From Polytrichum commune (lineage: Eukaryota; Streptophyta; Polytrichopsida; Polytrichales; Polytrichaceae), in assembly GCA_950295325.1 (NCBI GenBank), contig OX485807.1:41198440-41262439 (forward strand): 64,000 nucleotides of DNA. Direction: 5' to 3'. Position numbers and translations under genes: made by a program. Of the stretch, positions 24,036-35,933 are shown piece after piece. Position 1 is the stretch's first letter, and every line of letters begins with the position of its first letter. Below the pieces are notes generated by a model, which was not told the origin of the DNA, did no database searches, and was given only the letters and a program-made list of their open reading frames with translations.

Positions 24036-24378
24036 TTTTATCGATTATTGATGCATGTAATGCAATATAAGGTGTATTGCCTTCCTTGTGGAAAGGTGGG
24101 CTCTACAATATCGGAGGTTCAACAAAAAAAGGGAGGGGCCAAGGTAGCAACAAGTTGGTGGGGGTGTTACAAGGGTCTATTTATGGTCTAGTTTTCTTTT
24201 AGTTAGGAGTAAGTACGTGAGGTATTATATGCCGTTTTGGTGGGTTTGGGGATGTGTAGGTCGTTTGAGTTTACAATCGAGTGCTCATGAATGGCTCCAC
24301 GGACCCTTGCTGTGATGGTTATTAGGGGGTTTACTTTCCAGCGATTGTTTTTTTGGTGTATCTAGTAGTGGGTCGTAT

Positions 24379-24418
<40 letters not shown>

Positions 24419-24470
24419 GTTTGTTTGTTTGTTTGTTTGTTTGTTTGTTTTTTATTTTATTTTATTTTAT
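24379..24470. repeat. Compound microsatellite (GT)n(GTTT)n(TTTTA)n
   Basis: About 17 GT units, then about nine GTTT units, then TTTTA units, lying within the LINE remnant. Confidence 0.95.
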
Positions 24471-25163
24471 TTTTGGCTTTGGTTTGGGGTTCCCATCATG
24501 CATAGAAAGTGTGGTCTTAGTTGTGTCATGCATTGGCATGGTTAGTTGTTTGGTTGTTGCTGCAAGTGCATGAGAGTTGCCATTTAGTAATGTGGAACCG
24601 AGGGGTTTGTCATTACTGATATTCAACATTGGCTAGTGTGAAGAATTGGGTGGATTTATGGGCTTGTAGGATTTCTATTCGGTGTATTGCTTTGTTATGA
24701 CTTGTTATTCATAGTCCTTTGATGTGTTGGATTGTGCATGTCATAGGAGGTGTGGCCATGTGTCCTTTTTGTTGTTTGGGAACAGTGTATAGAGAGGAGT
24801 TTGTGTGTGAGTGGCCAAAAATCTACTTTTGTGGTTGCATGTATATGGTGCGTATCTAACTTTGAGTACTTGGGTAATTTGCGCGTTGGGTATGTTGTGT
24901 ACTTTCCAAAAGGAGTAGGATAATTTGTGGTTGTTTTGTTCGCTAGATAGCCACTTGTGTATGTATGTGTATTTGTATTTGGCCAAGGTGGTATCTATGG
25001 TTTGATATTCTTTATTGATGAAAGTCTGTAGGTTTTGGATCGATCCCTCATCCATAGCCAATAAGAGATTGTGTGTGCCATATGTATGTGTGTCCCTTTG
25101 TCTTTGTAGGTGTCATCTTTGCTAATGTGTCTGATACTTTATTACTAGAGGTTTTGGTGTGTG

Positions 25164-25232
25164 CTCTAACAATTTGTGTGTGTGTGTGTGTGTGTGTGTT
25201 GTTGTTGTTGTTGTTGTTGTTGTTTTTTTTTT
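25164..25232. repeat. Microsatellite (GT)n(GTT)n with T-run
   Basis: GT units to 25199, then TTG units, then a T-run. Confidence 0.95.
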
Positions 25233-25486
25233 GGTGGGTCTAGTATATTTGGCAAACAATGGAAGATTTTAGTAGTTTGTCTAGGTGATGGTGTTGTGAT
25301 GATGGATGCACAATATAAATGATTATTAGGAATATACTGTTGAGGTGTTCTATGAAGATGTAAGTGTCTAATTAGGTGGGATGTATGGTTTTTAAGGCAT
25401 GAGTTGTGCTTTGAGGATGTTTTGGTGTCATGGTAACCTTTCTACTATTTGGAGGTTGTTGTTGGGATGTATACTATGTGTCCTTG

Positions 25487-25524
25487 TGTGTGTGTGTGTG
25501 CGCGTTGGGGGGGGGGGGGGGGGG
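25487..25524. repeat. (GT)n then an 18-base G run
   Basis: GTGTGTGTGTGTGTGCGCGTT is followed by G at 25507-25524. A second 16-base G run lies at 25758-25773. Confidence 0.95.
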
Positions 25525-27263
25525 TTGTTAAGGATCCTTATGTGTACATCCTTTAGTGTATGTATGTGGTGGTATTCATTTTCTATTGGTGTCATTGGAT
25601 CTTGTTCATGTGTTTTATGTACTTTGGGTATGAAGTTCCTAGTGTGTGAATTTAATGTTGCATTTACTTTGGTAGGTTAGATTGAGGTAGTATTTTTATT
25701 GACGTTGCATGCTTCTTGTAGTGTGTGTTTCAATTTATGCGAGGTTTGGGCATGTCCGGGGGGGGGGGGGGGGTATTTGGTTGGTTGTCTACACATACCT
25801 ATTATGGTTGTGAAGGAGGGTTCTTGGGCGATCACACCCCCTTACGTTTTGTAATCACGTGCGATAATGGGGTATTTAATGTGGGGATATTTATGCACCT
25901 CTTAATAAATTTTACCTCCCTATTTGTAGATGTAAAGCTACTTTGACATATTCTTTAACACCCTATATTTATTTGTGATTATTTAGAGAGGCTAAATTTT
26001 GGCACCATATATATATATATATATTTTTATAAATTGTACAAGTACCAAATAGTGGACAAAATACTATAGCATTGCAAAATTAACTATGTGAGCAACAAAC
26101 ATTTCATACCATTCATCTTGTCATTCAATTGGTTTCAATTATTTATACCAATCATAAACCATTCAAAGTACCATTCAAAACACAACCAATAGCATTTGGG
26201 TACTAGTTAAAGGGTTACCAATAAACATGGAGATAACAAAAAATACAAGCTAACATAGACAAGTTGTAAACACGGATAGAACAAAACAAGAATTACATTT
26301 AGTTGTGACAAGACATAGAATTTTGCATAACTACCTACTCCAAGAAAAAAATTACATTCAAATACAAGAAAGCTAAATACAAGAGCCATAATTATTTTAT
26401 TGATCCTACGATACACTTTTAAGGGGATCCAATATACATAACCTTATATTTTTCTATTAATTACTAAAATGAAGGAATCATTCACACCCTTATTTACATA
26501 TAATCATGTAGGGGACATATTTCCAATGCTATGGTAGATCTAACAAAATTTATAAATTTTACCCTCAACAAAGTAAATTGATTATTTATTGATTATTATT
26601 TTTTAATCTCAAGTGGTTTCTAAAATTCCGATAGTCACCTCCCTGAGTGAAGGTTTTGGTTGTTGGAAATATTTTGGTCAAACTGGAGTTGGGGCATATA
26701 TGAAGGTGTGAGGTGGGATTGTCATTGGTGTGGCCTTGCAACTAGCCGACCTAAGCACTTGCGGTGCTTTGTCCCCAATTCCTTGGCTGGCCGCCACCTG
26801 CTCGGGGGGGCTCTGAACCGGGCGGAGGGGTTGGCTAGCTTGTTGCTCCCCCTAGTGTGGCACGACTTTCAATAAGGTATGTTTGTTTGCATGTTGATTA
26901 TGGAATCCAGTCTTTGCGGTTGATTATGATGGATACTGTATTAGCTTCTTCCTTGCCCACCATCTTCCCATTTGTCCTTTTTGGTGGTGGTTTTAGAGTC
27001 CTTTATTTCTTGGATTTTCAAACCCAAGGAGTTGTTTATGTGTGAATAATCTTGGTTGGTGGGTGTTTGTTGTGGTGGTTAGGGTAGGTTGGGGAAACAT
27101 TGCACTCACTAATTATAGTGCCTCTTTGATAAGCTTGGGGGGTGTTTTTTGGAAATTGTCTACGATTATTATGGCGGTTTTGTTGGGGTTGTGCATTTGA
27201 GGGAGGGGGGGGGGAGGTTGCTGGTGATGCTATACATATTACATGTATAGTTTACGAAGGGAT

Positions 27264-27295
27264 TTTTTGGATTATTATTATTATTATTATTATTA
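27264..27295. repeat. (ATT)n microsatellite
   Basis: About nine ATT units within the LINE remnant region. Confidence 0.95.
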
Positions 27296-28554
27296 GTGGG
27301 GGTGATGGGTATCTTGGGTTGGTTCACTATTATCCTTGGAGGGTAGTGCTTTTGATGGAGAATGCTTGGTCCGTCGTATTTATGTGTGTTTTAAATTATC
27401 TTCCTGGGATGAATTATGTTTTGGCTAGGGGTGACTTTGTACATGCTTGGTATTTGAGTTTTGGCGAGTGTAGTGATCGTCCATGTTTGGCAAATATGTG
27501 CTTCATGAAATCTTGGTAGATTGCCCCTAGTTGTTTGGGGTCATTGAATGTGTGTATGAGTTGTTGTTTGATACAATTTACGTACTTTGCTAGTAGTGAG
27601 GTTGTGTTAATGCCGTAGTCTTTGCTAGATAGGTGTGTCAGGATGTTGACTGCACTTTCTGATATACTAGAAATGTCTCTGGTGATTTTGCTTAGTTTGT
27701 TTCTAGTTTTTTTTATGTCGGGTTCCAAGAAGGGGATTGCAATGTATGCATAGGTGAGTCATATGAATTATTTGATTATTTGTTTAATACTTTTTTGGGC
27801 TTGGATTTATGAACTTGCACAAATCATGAAAACACACCATGAGAGTCAATCCACCTTGCCCTAAACATGGGCAAAAAAGGTGTTCCATGGAAGTTTTACT
27901 AAATGAGCAAATTTATAAGGAGCTCGATTTACTTGAGTTCATTAAAATTCTGACATCAAGTCATTTAGATATATGTAAGTAAACCTTCCTCTATGATCTA
28001 TAGTAATGATGTGTAGTTCCCATAGTGGAGAATGTTGACTTGCTTTGTTTGTCTCAACACGTATGTTGCATTTTTGGTCCTTAGAACAATGTCATTAGTA
28101 TTCAATTTCAAGTACATAGCTGTCGATTTTGAGACCCCTAGAAGGTGTTAAAATTGGGTCAATGACGAAGTTTGGTGCTCAACCCTTAACATGGTTCCTG
28201 CAAAGAACATGGAAACCAACATGTATTTGGTAGCTTCATATTGACTGGATTGCACAAGAATAACTTGAAATCTTTCATGATAATTTTTGGGTCATCGTGT
28301 AAGTTCGACATGGAAACTAAAAATTGGGTTTTAAAATGGTCTGGAGCAACGTTAACATTGTGTCGACTAAACACTAACCACTTTGTGCACCTTAATATAG
28401 AGCATTGACAAAGATTCCATGTTTGCTCTTTGAAAATTTGTCAAGAATTGACAAATTTCTATTTGGAACTCATTCTTATGGTGTTGGGTTTGTACAAGAT
28501 ATGGACATATGATATATTTGAGTAAATTTGGGCATGATCTCAAAATCTAGACTA

Positions 28555-28845
28555 GTTTACTTCAATTTTATGGGTGGGTCCGTCGATACACTCTTGATAT
28601 ATCTAAATTTTATGAGAATTATGTGAATGCTTAGTGATCACTTGAATTTTATGCTACTAGAATATGATGGAATAATATATATATATACAAATGATGAATA
28701 ATAAGAATACAATCAAAATAACTGCTATATAATCATCAAAATTAACTCTGCACACTTTATATTAAGAGGATCTTCCCATATAATCATGTTGTAAGATCCT
28801 ATTATAAAATTTTGGACTTGGACTTAGTCTTTTTTAATGTAAATA
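28555..28845. repeat. Dispersed repeat paired with 52490-52800
   Basis: CGATACACTCTTGATATATC, AATACAATCAAAATAACTGC, AAGAGGATCTTCC and TTTTGGACTTGGACTTAGTC occur here; 52490-52800 has the same series (CGATACACTTTTGAAATACC, GACTTGGACTTAGTC). A shorter relative, CCTACGATACACTTTTAAG, lies at 26404. Confidence 0.72.
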
Positions 28846-29029
28846 TCATATAAAAATATTTGAGTGTGGTCTTCCGTGTTTGGAGAGACCCTTACCAATT
28901 TAGAAACCTTTCTTGCCACATCAAAATATACACATGTTCAAACTGCCCATTGTGTGACATGCAAAACCATCAATAAAGGAAAATGATTAGTTTGTGTCAA
29001 AACATGATAATGTACTAATATAACCATGT

Positions 29030-29220
29030 CTAATATGATCATTTATCTTAAGCCAAACACCTTTATTTGAGTGTGGAGTGGATAAGTGCATATATAAAAC
29101 ATACACCAAATTGACATGTGTTTAAAAGAGATTAGAATATGTTCTCAAAACTCATTACTCATTGTAGATTCAATAGTCAACATAATTGTGGGGACCTATG
29201 TGACCTCATGGGTCACCATT
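29030..29220 (+). repeat. Dispersed ACATGTGTTTAAAAGAGATT repeat, copy a
   Basis: ACACCTTTATTTGAGTGTGG, GACATGTGTTTAAAAGAGAT, ATAGTCAACATAATTGTGGG recur in order at 30720, 31170, 34080 (inverted), 3295 (inverted) and 62440. Non-coding. Confidence 0.75.
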
Positions 29221-29223
29221 ATT

Positions 29224-29541
29224 CAATAGTAGAAAATTATGCCCAAAAAAACCGCAGCCGAAATTGGCTACAGTTCTTTTGGCTGGCCTGATCTGCAGTT
29301 GCTACATGACTAGTTATTTTGTTTTTCATTTTTGCGTCTGCAATTTTAGATTTTTGGGGCGTATAATATACCGTTGGAAAGGTATTTTCAAGACCTTTCA
29401 AACGGTATATTATACACCCCCAAAATTAGATTCGCTAAACCCAAAAAATCTGCAGTTGTTTAGCGACTGCAGATCAGGTTGGTCAAAAGAGCCGCAGCCA
29501 ATTTCGGCTGCAATTCTTTTTGGCATAGTTTTCTACGAGTG
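29224..29541. mobile_element. Foldback MITE with CACTAGTAG-type ends, copy 1
   Basis: Terminal repeats CAATAGTAGAAAATTATGCC and CACTCGTAGAAAACTATGCC, followed inward by a CCGCAGCC block (right end in reverse complement), continue as an imperfect inverted repeat through the whole element. A central ATACCGTTGGAAAGG / CCTTTCAAACGGTAT stem closes it. Copies lie at 41219 and 57361. The ends resemble CACTA transposons, but no 3-base target duplication is preserved. Confidence 0.78.
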
Positions 29542-30679
29542 AACATACTTTCATAATTTTAAGGTAGATTCAAAACTTTTTAGAATTGATCCTAGCTTCT
29601 TCGAACACATTGGTGGGAGCACATACATTTCAACCTCGCACATCCGAATAGCATTAGGTAGAAAACGACAAGAGGCAACAAATTAAGGCCAATTTACCTA
29701 ACAATATGAATATTCACAATATTAAAAGGGCAATTTGCAACATTGCTTATATGTTTGCAATCCTAACAAGTTTGTGACCCGATGGATTGGCTAGTTGTCT
29801 TCCTTCCTACTAAGAATTCCTAAATACCTATTCCAACCGTTAGCACATGTAGACCCAACAATAAAGTTACACCAACGTGCACCTTTATGACCAACAAATA
29901 TAGATCTCGGGGGTTGGGCTCCTTGGACTGGTCTAGATGACCTCATTCTAGCATGCTATAAAACTCTTAAACGCCTAATAACCATTTTTGGTCTCTTCTT
30001 GAATTTCACAAGCCAGTTGGGGGTTCAAGAGCAACTTCAACGTGGTTTGTTTTGTTTTTGTAGAATAGGGTGGAGGCTCGAGGTTTAGTTGAGTCCACTT
30101 CCATCATAATCAAGACTAGTAATTAATATATTTATTTATTTTTCAATGGCTTGTCAAAATTACACACACCACATTTTTATAATGTAGTGGGAGTGTAGTC
30201 AATGACAAAGGGTATTAACATAAATGATGGTCTTTGACACATATGATACGTTTTTCCTTGCAACTTTTCATGACACACTGTTCTTATGTATAGCAAATTG
30301 TGACCTAAAATTCTACCAAAAGAAAAGGTTTAAATTGTATTTATGAGATGCTTTCATATAATAATCCTTTTATAATGCCCAAATAATTATTGTAAGCTTC
30401 ATTTTAAGGACCCACCATATAGATTTGTGTATTGATCCTTTACAAACAACTTTGTATTAAGAAGTTTTCTCTTTCACAAAGAGGAACATGCTTTTTATAG
30501 TGGATCTTGAAATTGCTCATTATCCTCAGCCGTTTAGGGGCCAAAGTGGGAGAACAAAGGGCCAACTTTGTGTTATGTTATGTTCCATCCAACCGCAAGG
30601 TACACATTTTCTATAAGAAGTTCCTACTTTCAATATTTAGGAATTTATACAATTTTTTGAACGAAGAGCTCTTATGAAG

Positions 30680-31110
30680 GCATTTGTTGTGCGTATATGT
30701 GTCACAAATGGTTACCTATACCTACCTTATGTGCCACCGTGTATAAGGTACGCATGCCTTATTCGGTTGTTTATCTTAATCGGACACCTATGTTTGAGTG
30801 GTGTGTAGTCAGGTTGGATCTAATCATGGAACCCAACAAGGCATGTGTTTAGAAGAGATTGGATTACATGCTAAAAAACAATGGACCATTATGGATTCTG
30901 AATAGTCAACACAATTAGAGGTCCTACATATTCATTTAAAGTATTAACACACATGCACTTTCGGTAAACATAACTAAAGCAAAGAATGTCCAATTCTTTA
31001 TTTAATTTTTGTTGATGTTTCATCATAGATTTGCTAATGCAACAAAAGTTTCATTGGGAAAATCTAATTGGTAGAAGTTGAAGAAGTTGAAAACAAATTT
31101 GCTTAACACC
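30680..31110 (+). repeat. Dispersed repeat, copy b, with 3' extension
   Basis: GACACCTATGTTTGAGTGGT, GGCATGTGTTTAGAAGAGAT, AATAGTCAACACAATTAGAG, then ACATGCACTTTCGGTAAACA and ATCATAGATTTGCTAATGCA. The extension recurs at 32890-33070 and, inverted, at 6440-6560. Confidence 0.75.
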
Positions 31111-31164
31111 CACATACTTATGACCGATGAAATTCTTAATGTGTGGATATTGTACATTCTTGGA

Positions 31165-31410
31165 CACATGTCCAGGTCAGGTATGCATGTGTTATTTGGT
31201 TATTTTTCTTAACCAACCCCTGTATTTGATTGATTTGTGGTTCGGTGAGGATCAAAGTACAAACACCATAATGCACGAGTCTAAAAGGGATTGGACTGTC
31301 TCTATAGTTGTTTTTAACTACTTTGTGCTCAATAGTGAACACAATTGGGAGGACCTATATCCCGGGGGTGCACCTTACATTAAAAACCAAGAACCACATG
31401 CATTTGCAAC
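31165..31410 (+). repeat. Dispersed repeat, copy c
   Basis: TATGCATGTGTTATTTGGTT, GTATTTGATTGATTTGTGGT, GTCTAAAAGGGATTGGACTG, AATAGTGAACACAATTGGGA match copies a and b. It lies directly downstream of copy b. The 106-codon ORF across it has no conserved content. Confidence 0.7.
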
Positions 31411-32779
31411 ATACTCTAAAACCCCATATGTAGCATTTTTTTTTTAAATGATTTGTTTGTTTGTTTTTAGTGTAATCAAGCATTTCATGTACAATTTTAT
31501 TGATAAAAGTATAATCGACAATATGTATACATAGAAATTTTACATTTAAATATAGTCATTAACATAAGTATACAAATATGCTTTTAAATAAAAATCAACC
31601 CCTATCATATATAAAATGCAAAACCTAGCATTTGTCATAAAGTTGTTGAAAACTTTTCATCTCTAGATGTAACTCATAAGCATCTAAGTCTACAATATAT
31701 GTCATAGATGCTAATGTAATTATATTTTCAAAAGATCGGTAATATCATATAGAGTTTTTCATCAAATGATTAGTAAGATCGTACGTCCAATTGTTGTTGG
31801 CCTTTTTGATAGCAACATAAGCCACTATCCATATTTGATGGATGGTTCATCTAGTCAATTAGTATCCCTACACTCCACCCGATGATTACCAAATTTCCTA
31901 TGCATCTTATAAACCCTCACACCTTAATTGGAGCATATTTCTTTGGGTCTACTGCATTTGACAATTCTAGCTTCAAGTGTGTTCTTGTCTTGACTACCCT
32001 TGCTTGCATCTTGTACTTCTGATAGCAATCAAAACTCAGCTACTTGAACAAACAAAAGAAAAAGAAAAGAAAAGAAAAGAAAAGACAACAACAACAACAA
32101 CTTGACTCATTTTATTCCACTTATTAAATTAGTCTCTACCATTCATGCTTTAATAATTTCCCAACTTAATTTGGAGACAAGACAAGTATTGTACTCTCTA
32201 TTCAAAACCAATAATTCAATTGATGGAAGAATTTATTTATAAACAACTATTGTTCCTTCCACAATCTTATACACAAAAGCACTGACGTGACAAGCACCCA
32301 AAAGGAGGTAGGGGCCATGTGAAACACACAAAACAAATGTGGGAAAGGAGGAGTTCTGAGCACCTTCGCAATTTCAAAAAAATAAAACTGGTTGGCCTTT
32401 GCAACAACACCAAACTTCTAAGTTACCTAATGCGTGCACTCATTACCTTCATCAACCACCCACATGAACCATCTGCATCCCTTTTTGATTGGCCTCCACA
32501 AAGAAGCACGGCCCATTCCTCTTGCGACCCTAAGCAAGAAGTGGCCTCGTTCTCATCTCAACGACCCCTTCCAAAACCCTAATATTGCCTCTTCCATACA
32601 CGCATGAATGAGATTATGAAATGAGAAATTCATTCATCTCTGTTTCGTCCAATACTAAATACTTATCCCATAAAGTCTAGTGACACTACCATTCAACTTA
32701 AAAGTACAAATGTTGTATATTTTCTAGAGGTGTTTCATACATGTACATAACTACGAGCTAGAATTTGTGTTGCATATGG

Positions 32780-33070
32780 ATACGTAGTACGGCAAAGCTC
32801 ATATTATTACCCCTTCTGTGCACTCACATGTACTCATACGTGTTATGAGAGGTGCACCCTCCGGGACCTATGTATTCACATAAGAAATCAGCAGACATGC
32901 ACTTCCAATAACCATAACTAACTAAGGGGAAGTCCAATTTTCAATCCGATTTTTAATGATGCTCCATTGCAGATTTACCAATAAAACACAAGTTTTTGTG
33001 TGTAAATCTAATCGTAGAAGTTGGAGAACATGAACAAACGAACCAAACAACACCCACACACTCTTTACCC
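32780..33070 (+). repeat. Dispersed repeat, copy d (3' part)
   Basis: GACATGCACTTCCAATAACC, GATGCTCCATTGCAGATTTA and TAAATCTAATCGTAGAAGTT match 30950-31110. Confidence 0.7.
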
Positions 33071-33502
33071 CCAACTTGTCGGAATTCCAAGTCAATCATA
33101 TAACCGACCTTTATTTTTCCTTTCCGCCACAAGAATTGCGAGCATGGATATCGTGATGCCCCCGGGTCAGTGGCCGTAACACATAGGCAATTGAATCAAT
33201 GATTCCAACCATTATTATAAGGATCCTAGAGACGTCCGCTCATCATGTACCGAGGGTGTGGATCTCCGGCCATGAAAAAGCGGGTCGAGCCTTTTTGTGC
33301 CAAAAGGGGCCTTAAAGTGCACCATGAAGAAAACGGTGTGGTGTATGCGATTCCATCATAATTTGTTCCACATTCTTCATTTGAGAAAGGGGATATGAAT
33401 CCACGTCACAAACGAAAAAAACATCCGTAACCGGTTTTGGATCCTTGTGGAAATTGGATGTCATGCAAAGTTTGTGGCCTCGTTGGTAAGTCTAGCTTCT
33501 AA

Positions 33503-33888
33503 GGGCAAGCCCAGTGACCCTGCACCTGCATCTGCATTTGCGTTTTCTCATCCACGATGCGGATGCATATGCAGGATACTGGCCCAGTCACCCTGCTATT
33601 TGCTAAAATTGGATGTAAAATAATACAGGTTGTGCAAAACTCCCTATATTTCGTCGAGATATGCAGAGAGCCTGCTATCCTAAGGACAAACAACTTCATG
33701 GCGGCTTTTAACTAAAGATAGCTCAATATGGTAGGGCCGCAGAAAACTACAAATTGTTTTAGAGGAAATTCTGAGGTAGTAAGGTAGAATGAGTGGCAGT
33801 TTTGCTTGGGTCTACATTTGCATTATGGGTGGAGGCCACTTTTCATTCCCGGATGCAGATGCAGATCCAAGAACGACTGGGCTTGCTC
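33503..33888. mobile_element. PIF/Harbinger-like MITE with TAA target duplication
   Basis: Terminal repeats are GGGCAAGCCCAGTGACC on the left and GAGCAAGCCCAGTCG in reverse complement on the right. The insertion is flanked by TAA at 33500-33502 and 33889-33891. It is 386 bases, with CTGCATCTGCATTTGCG and CGGATGCAGATGCAG subterminal repeats. No coding capacity. Confidence 0.85.
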
Positions 33889-34079
33889 TAAGATACACAG
33901 GTCTCAAATGGTTTCTCCTCCTAATTACCCTAGTTATCCTAGGGTATTAAGCATGTGATTTGTACAAGATGGAACTAGAGAATTCGAACCAAGGCCATAG
34001 CCATATTCCTCAAGTTCCTATGAATAGCTCATTCACAAGAAAAAGTGAAGATTGTTGTGCTTCTTCTTAAATGAACAAT

Positions 34080-34240
34080 GTAAGTGGCCTCAATTATGTT
34101 GACTATTAGAACTGAAATAGTTGGCAAATTTTGAGCACGTAGTCTAATCTCTTTAAACACATGTGTTTTTTGGGTGTGTTCTTAGACCCACACCTAACCA
34201 CACACCACCCACAAATAAGTATCCGATTAAGATATTCAAT
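34080..34240 (-). repeat. Dispersed repeat, copy e, inverted
   Basis: AATCTCTTTAAACACATGTG and CCACACACCACCCACAAATA are the reverse complement of the core of copies a to c. Confidence 0.68.
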
Positions 34241-34664
34241 ATATCTAGCTTGCATACTTCAATTCATTTGTCCTCATGGAAGGCACCATCTCGATGGACC
34301 ATGTTTTGAATAAAACATGGAGTATTGACATGTGGTTAGAATCCAACATTTTCATACACCCACAGTCCCATGGCAAGTTATGCAAACCATTGTTGAATAT
34401 CTTAACATTTTGAATGGACGATGATCCGTGCACTTGAATCTCATGGTGATTTCATTCCCACCCTCTTGTATTCCTTTATTGGTTACATAAGGAATAATCG
34501 TATTTATAGATAATTTGTGTACACATTAATTATCTATGTTGAGCTTCACACTCTAGCCTGTGGCTTATAATAAGTTTTGAGTAAATTAATTCACTCTAGA
34601 CTATAGCTCCTCACTCGATAAAGCACACCACTCAGGCCTTCCCACCTTCATTTTCCTGCACTTA

Positions 34665-35183
34665 GGGCCGCTTTACACCTAGAGGCCGGGCCAATTCCCC
34701 TTGAGGCCGATTGCATGAAATTTTAGCCCCTTTTGGGTTGAAGGCTCGCCTCAACTACACATTATAATAAGATTATAATGGGGGCCAATTTTCCCATATG
34801 TAAGGTCCTTAGGGTTAAGAAGCTAGGCTGATTCAATAGATTTAGTATAATCCAACGGATCTAGCATAATCTAGCATAGAGCCGTTCAAATTTCCACATA
34901 ATCCAATGGATACGGTTTGCTAAAAAAATTATATTTTTTAAAATTGAAATGTGACATTGGCCCTGAGGCCAAGAATTGGCCTTCCATTTTGGATGCACCA
35001 ATTCAATGAGCTCGGGCTGTGTTAGACATGCATTTTTTGATTAAAATTTTCCTACCACCAAATCGGCCCGGCCTCTAGGTGGACAGGGGGTGGAGCTGAT
35101 TTCAACCTTTTGGCCAATCACAAGTGAGGATTTCAAGCCTCTTACAGAACGAATTGGCCCATCCTCTAGGTGTAAAGTGGCCC
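34665..35183. mobile_element. PIF/Harbinger-like MITE with TTA target duplication
   Basis: Left terminus GGGCCGCTTTACACCTAGAG, right terminus GGGCCACTTTACACCTAGAG in reverse complement, with flanks TTA at 34662-34664 and TTA at 35184-35186. Length is 519 bases. A second, internal copy of the end-like sequence (CGGCCCGGCCTCTAGGTGGA) sits near 35062. Non-coding. Confidence 0.87.
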
Positions 35184-35439
35184 TTAGGCTATAGCCTCAA
35201 TCGACTTAACTTTTTAATGACACAACGGCTCTCATTCGGAGAGTCGAACAAATGACAGTTGAATCATTCTAGCAGTTTGTTTCAGCCACCTTCACATCAG
35301 ACTGTGGTTTCTTACTCACTCCCTTAATTTTGGTCTTCACACTTTGTCTTCTTCGTCAATTAGGGCAACATTTCCAACATATCTAGTTCTTCAATAGTCC
35401 AGCCACTCCTGTATGAGAATCAGGCCAAGAGATTACTCA

Positions 35440-35933
35440 GGGCCACTTCACACACAAGCCAAGAGCCGTGACCGTGAGATTGTGAGAGCCCCCTCAAAAA
35501 AAGCGTCCAAAGGCCATCCCAACACACCTCCAAAATCATGTAGTGTGGTCACGGATCCTCAAATGTAGTGTTAAGTCATATGTGACCGGGTCCTCAATCA
35601 AATGCTAATTCGATGAATTTTTATTCAAGCGGGTCCTCAACGCATGATAAAATAGAATATATCGTTGGTTGTGAGCATTCGTAGTGCCATGGTCTCCTGG
35701 TATTGTGTTAGGTCTACCTCCACGAGGTGGTTTTTGAAAACAGTCCAAGTGACCATGAAACATGATCCATTCAATGCCATGTAGGAATCCATGTAGACTT
35801 TACATCCATCTTGCATTCACATACTCCGTTGGTCCCTCAAGCGTACTAGTGTGAAGAAGCGAACTTGGACCGGCTCCACCTTTTCCACCAATGAGAGTGC
35901 TTGGAGTGTAATGGTCACATGGCCCTCAGTCTC
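35440..35933 (+). mobile_element. GGGCCACTTCACAC-family MITE, copy 3, right end damaged
   Basis: It begins GGGCCACTTCACACACAAGC and runs through the family interior to ATGGTCACATGGCCCTCAGT, then loses the terminal GTGTGTGAAGTGGCCC. The 3-base left flank is TCA. The right terminus has been deleted or replaced. Confidence 0.8.

Larger units (their letters stand above)
24184..27730 (-). mobile_element. Degenerate LINE remnant, RT C-terminus, RNase H and zinc-knuckle pieces
   Basis: On the minus strand 27728-27414 encodes NTTSLLAKYVNCIKQQLIHT followed by FNDPKQLGAIYQ, the kind of segment I recall after the RT core in plant LINEs. Near 25130 VSDTLAKMTP resembles the end of an RNase H domain, and 24790-24590 reads HIKGL-ITSHNKAIHRI across a stop, matching the HNKAVH end motif of these proteins. 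About 24184-25470 aligns with 37905-39150. The sequence is much decayed, with microsatellites and G-runs, so assignment of the middle part is inference. Confidence 0.6.
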
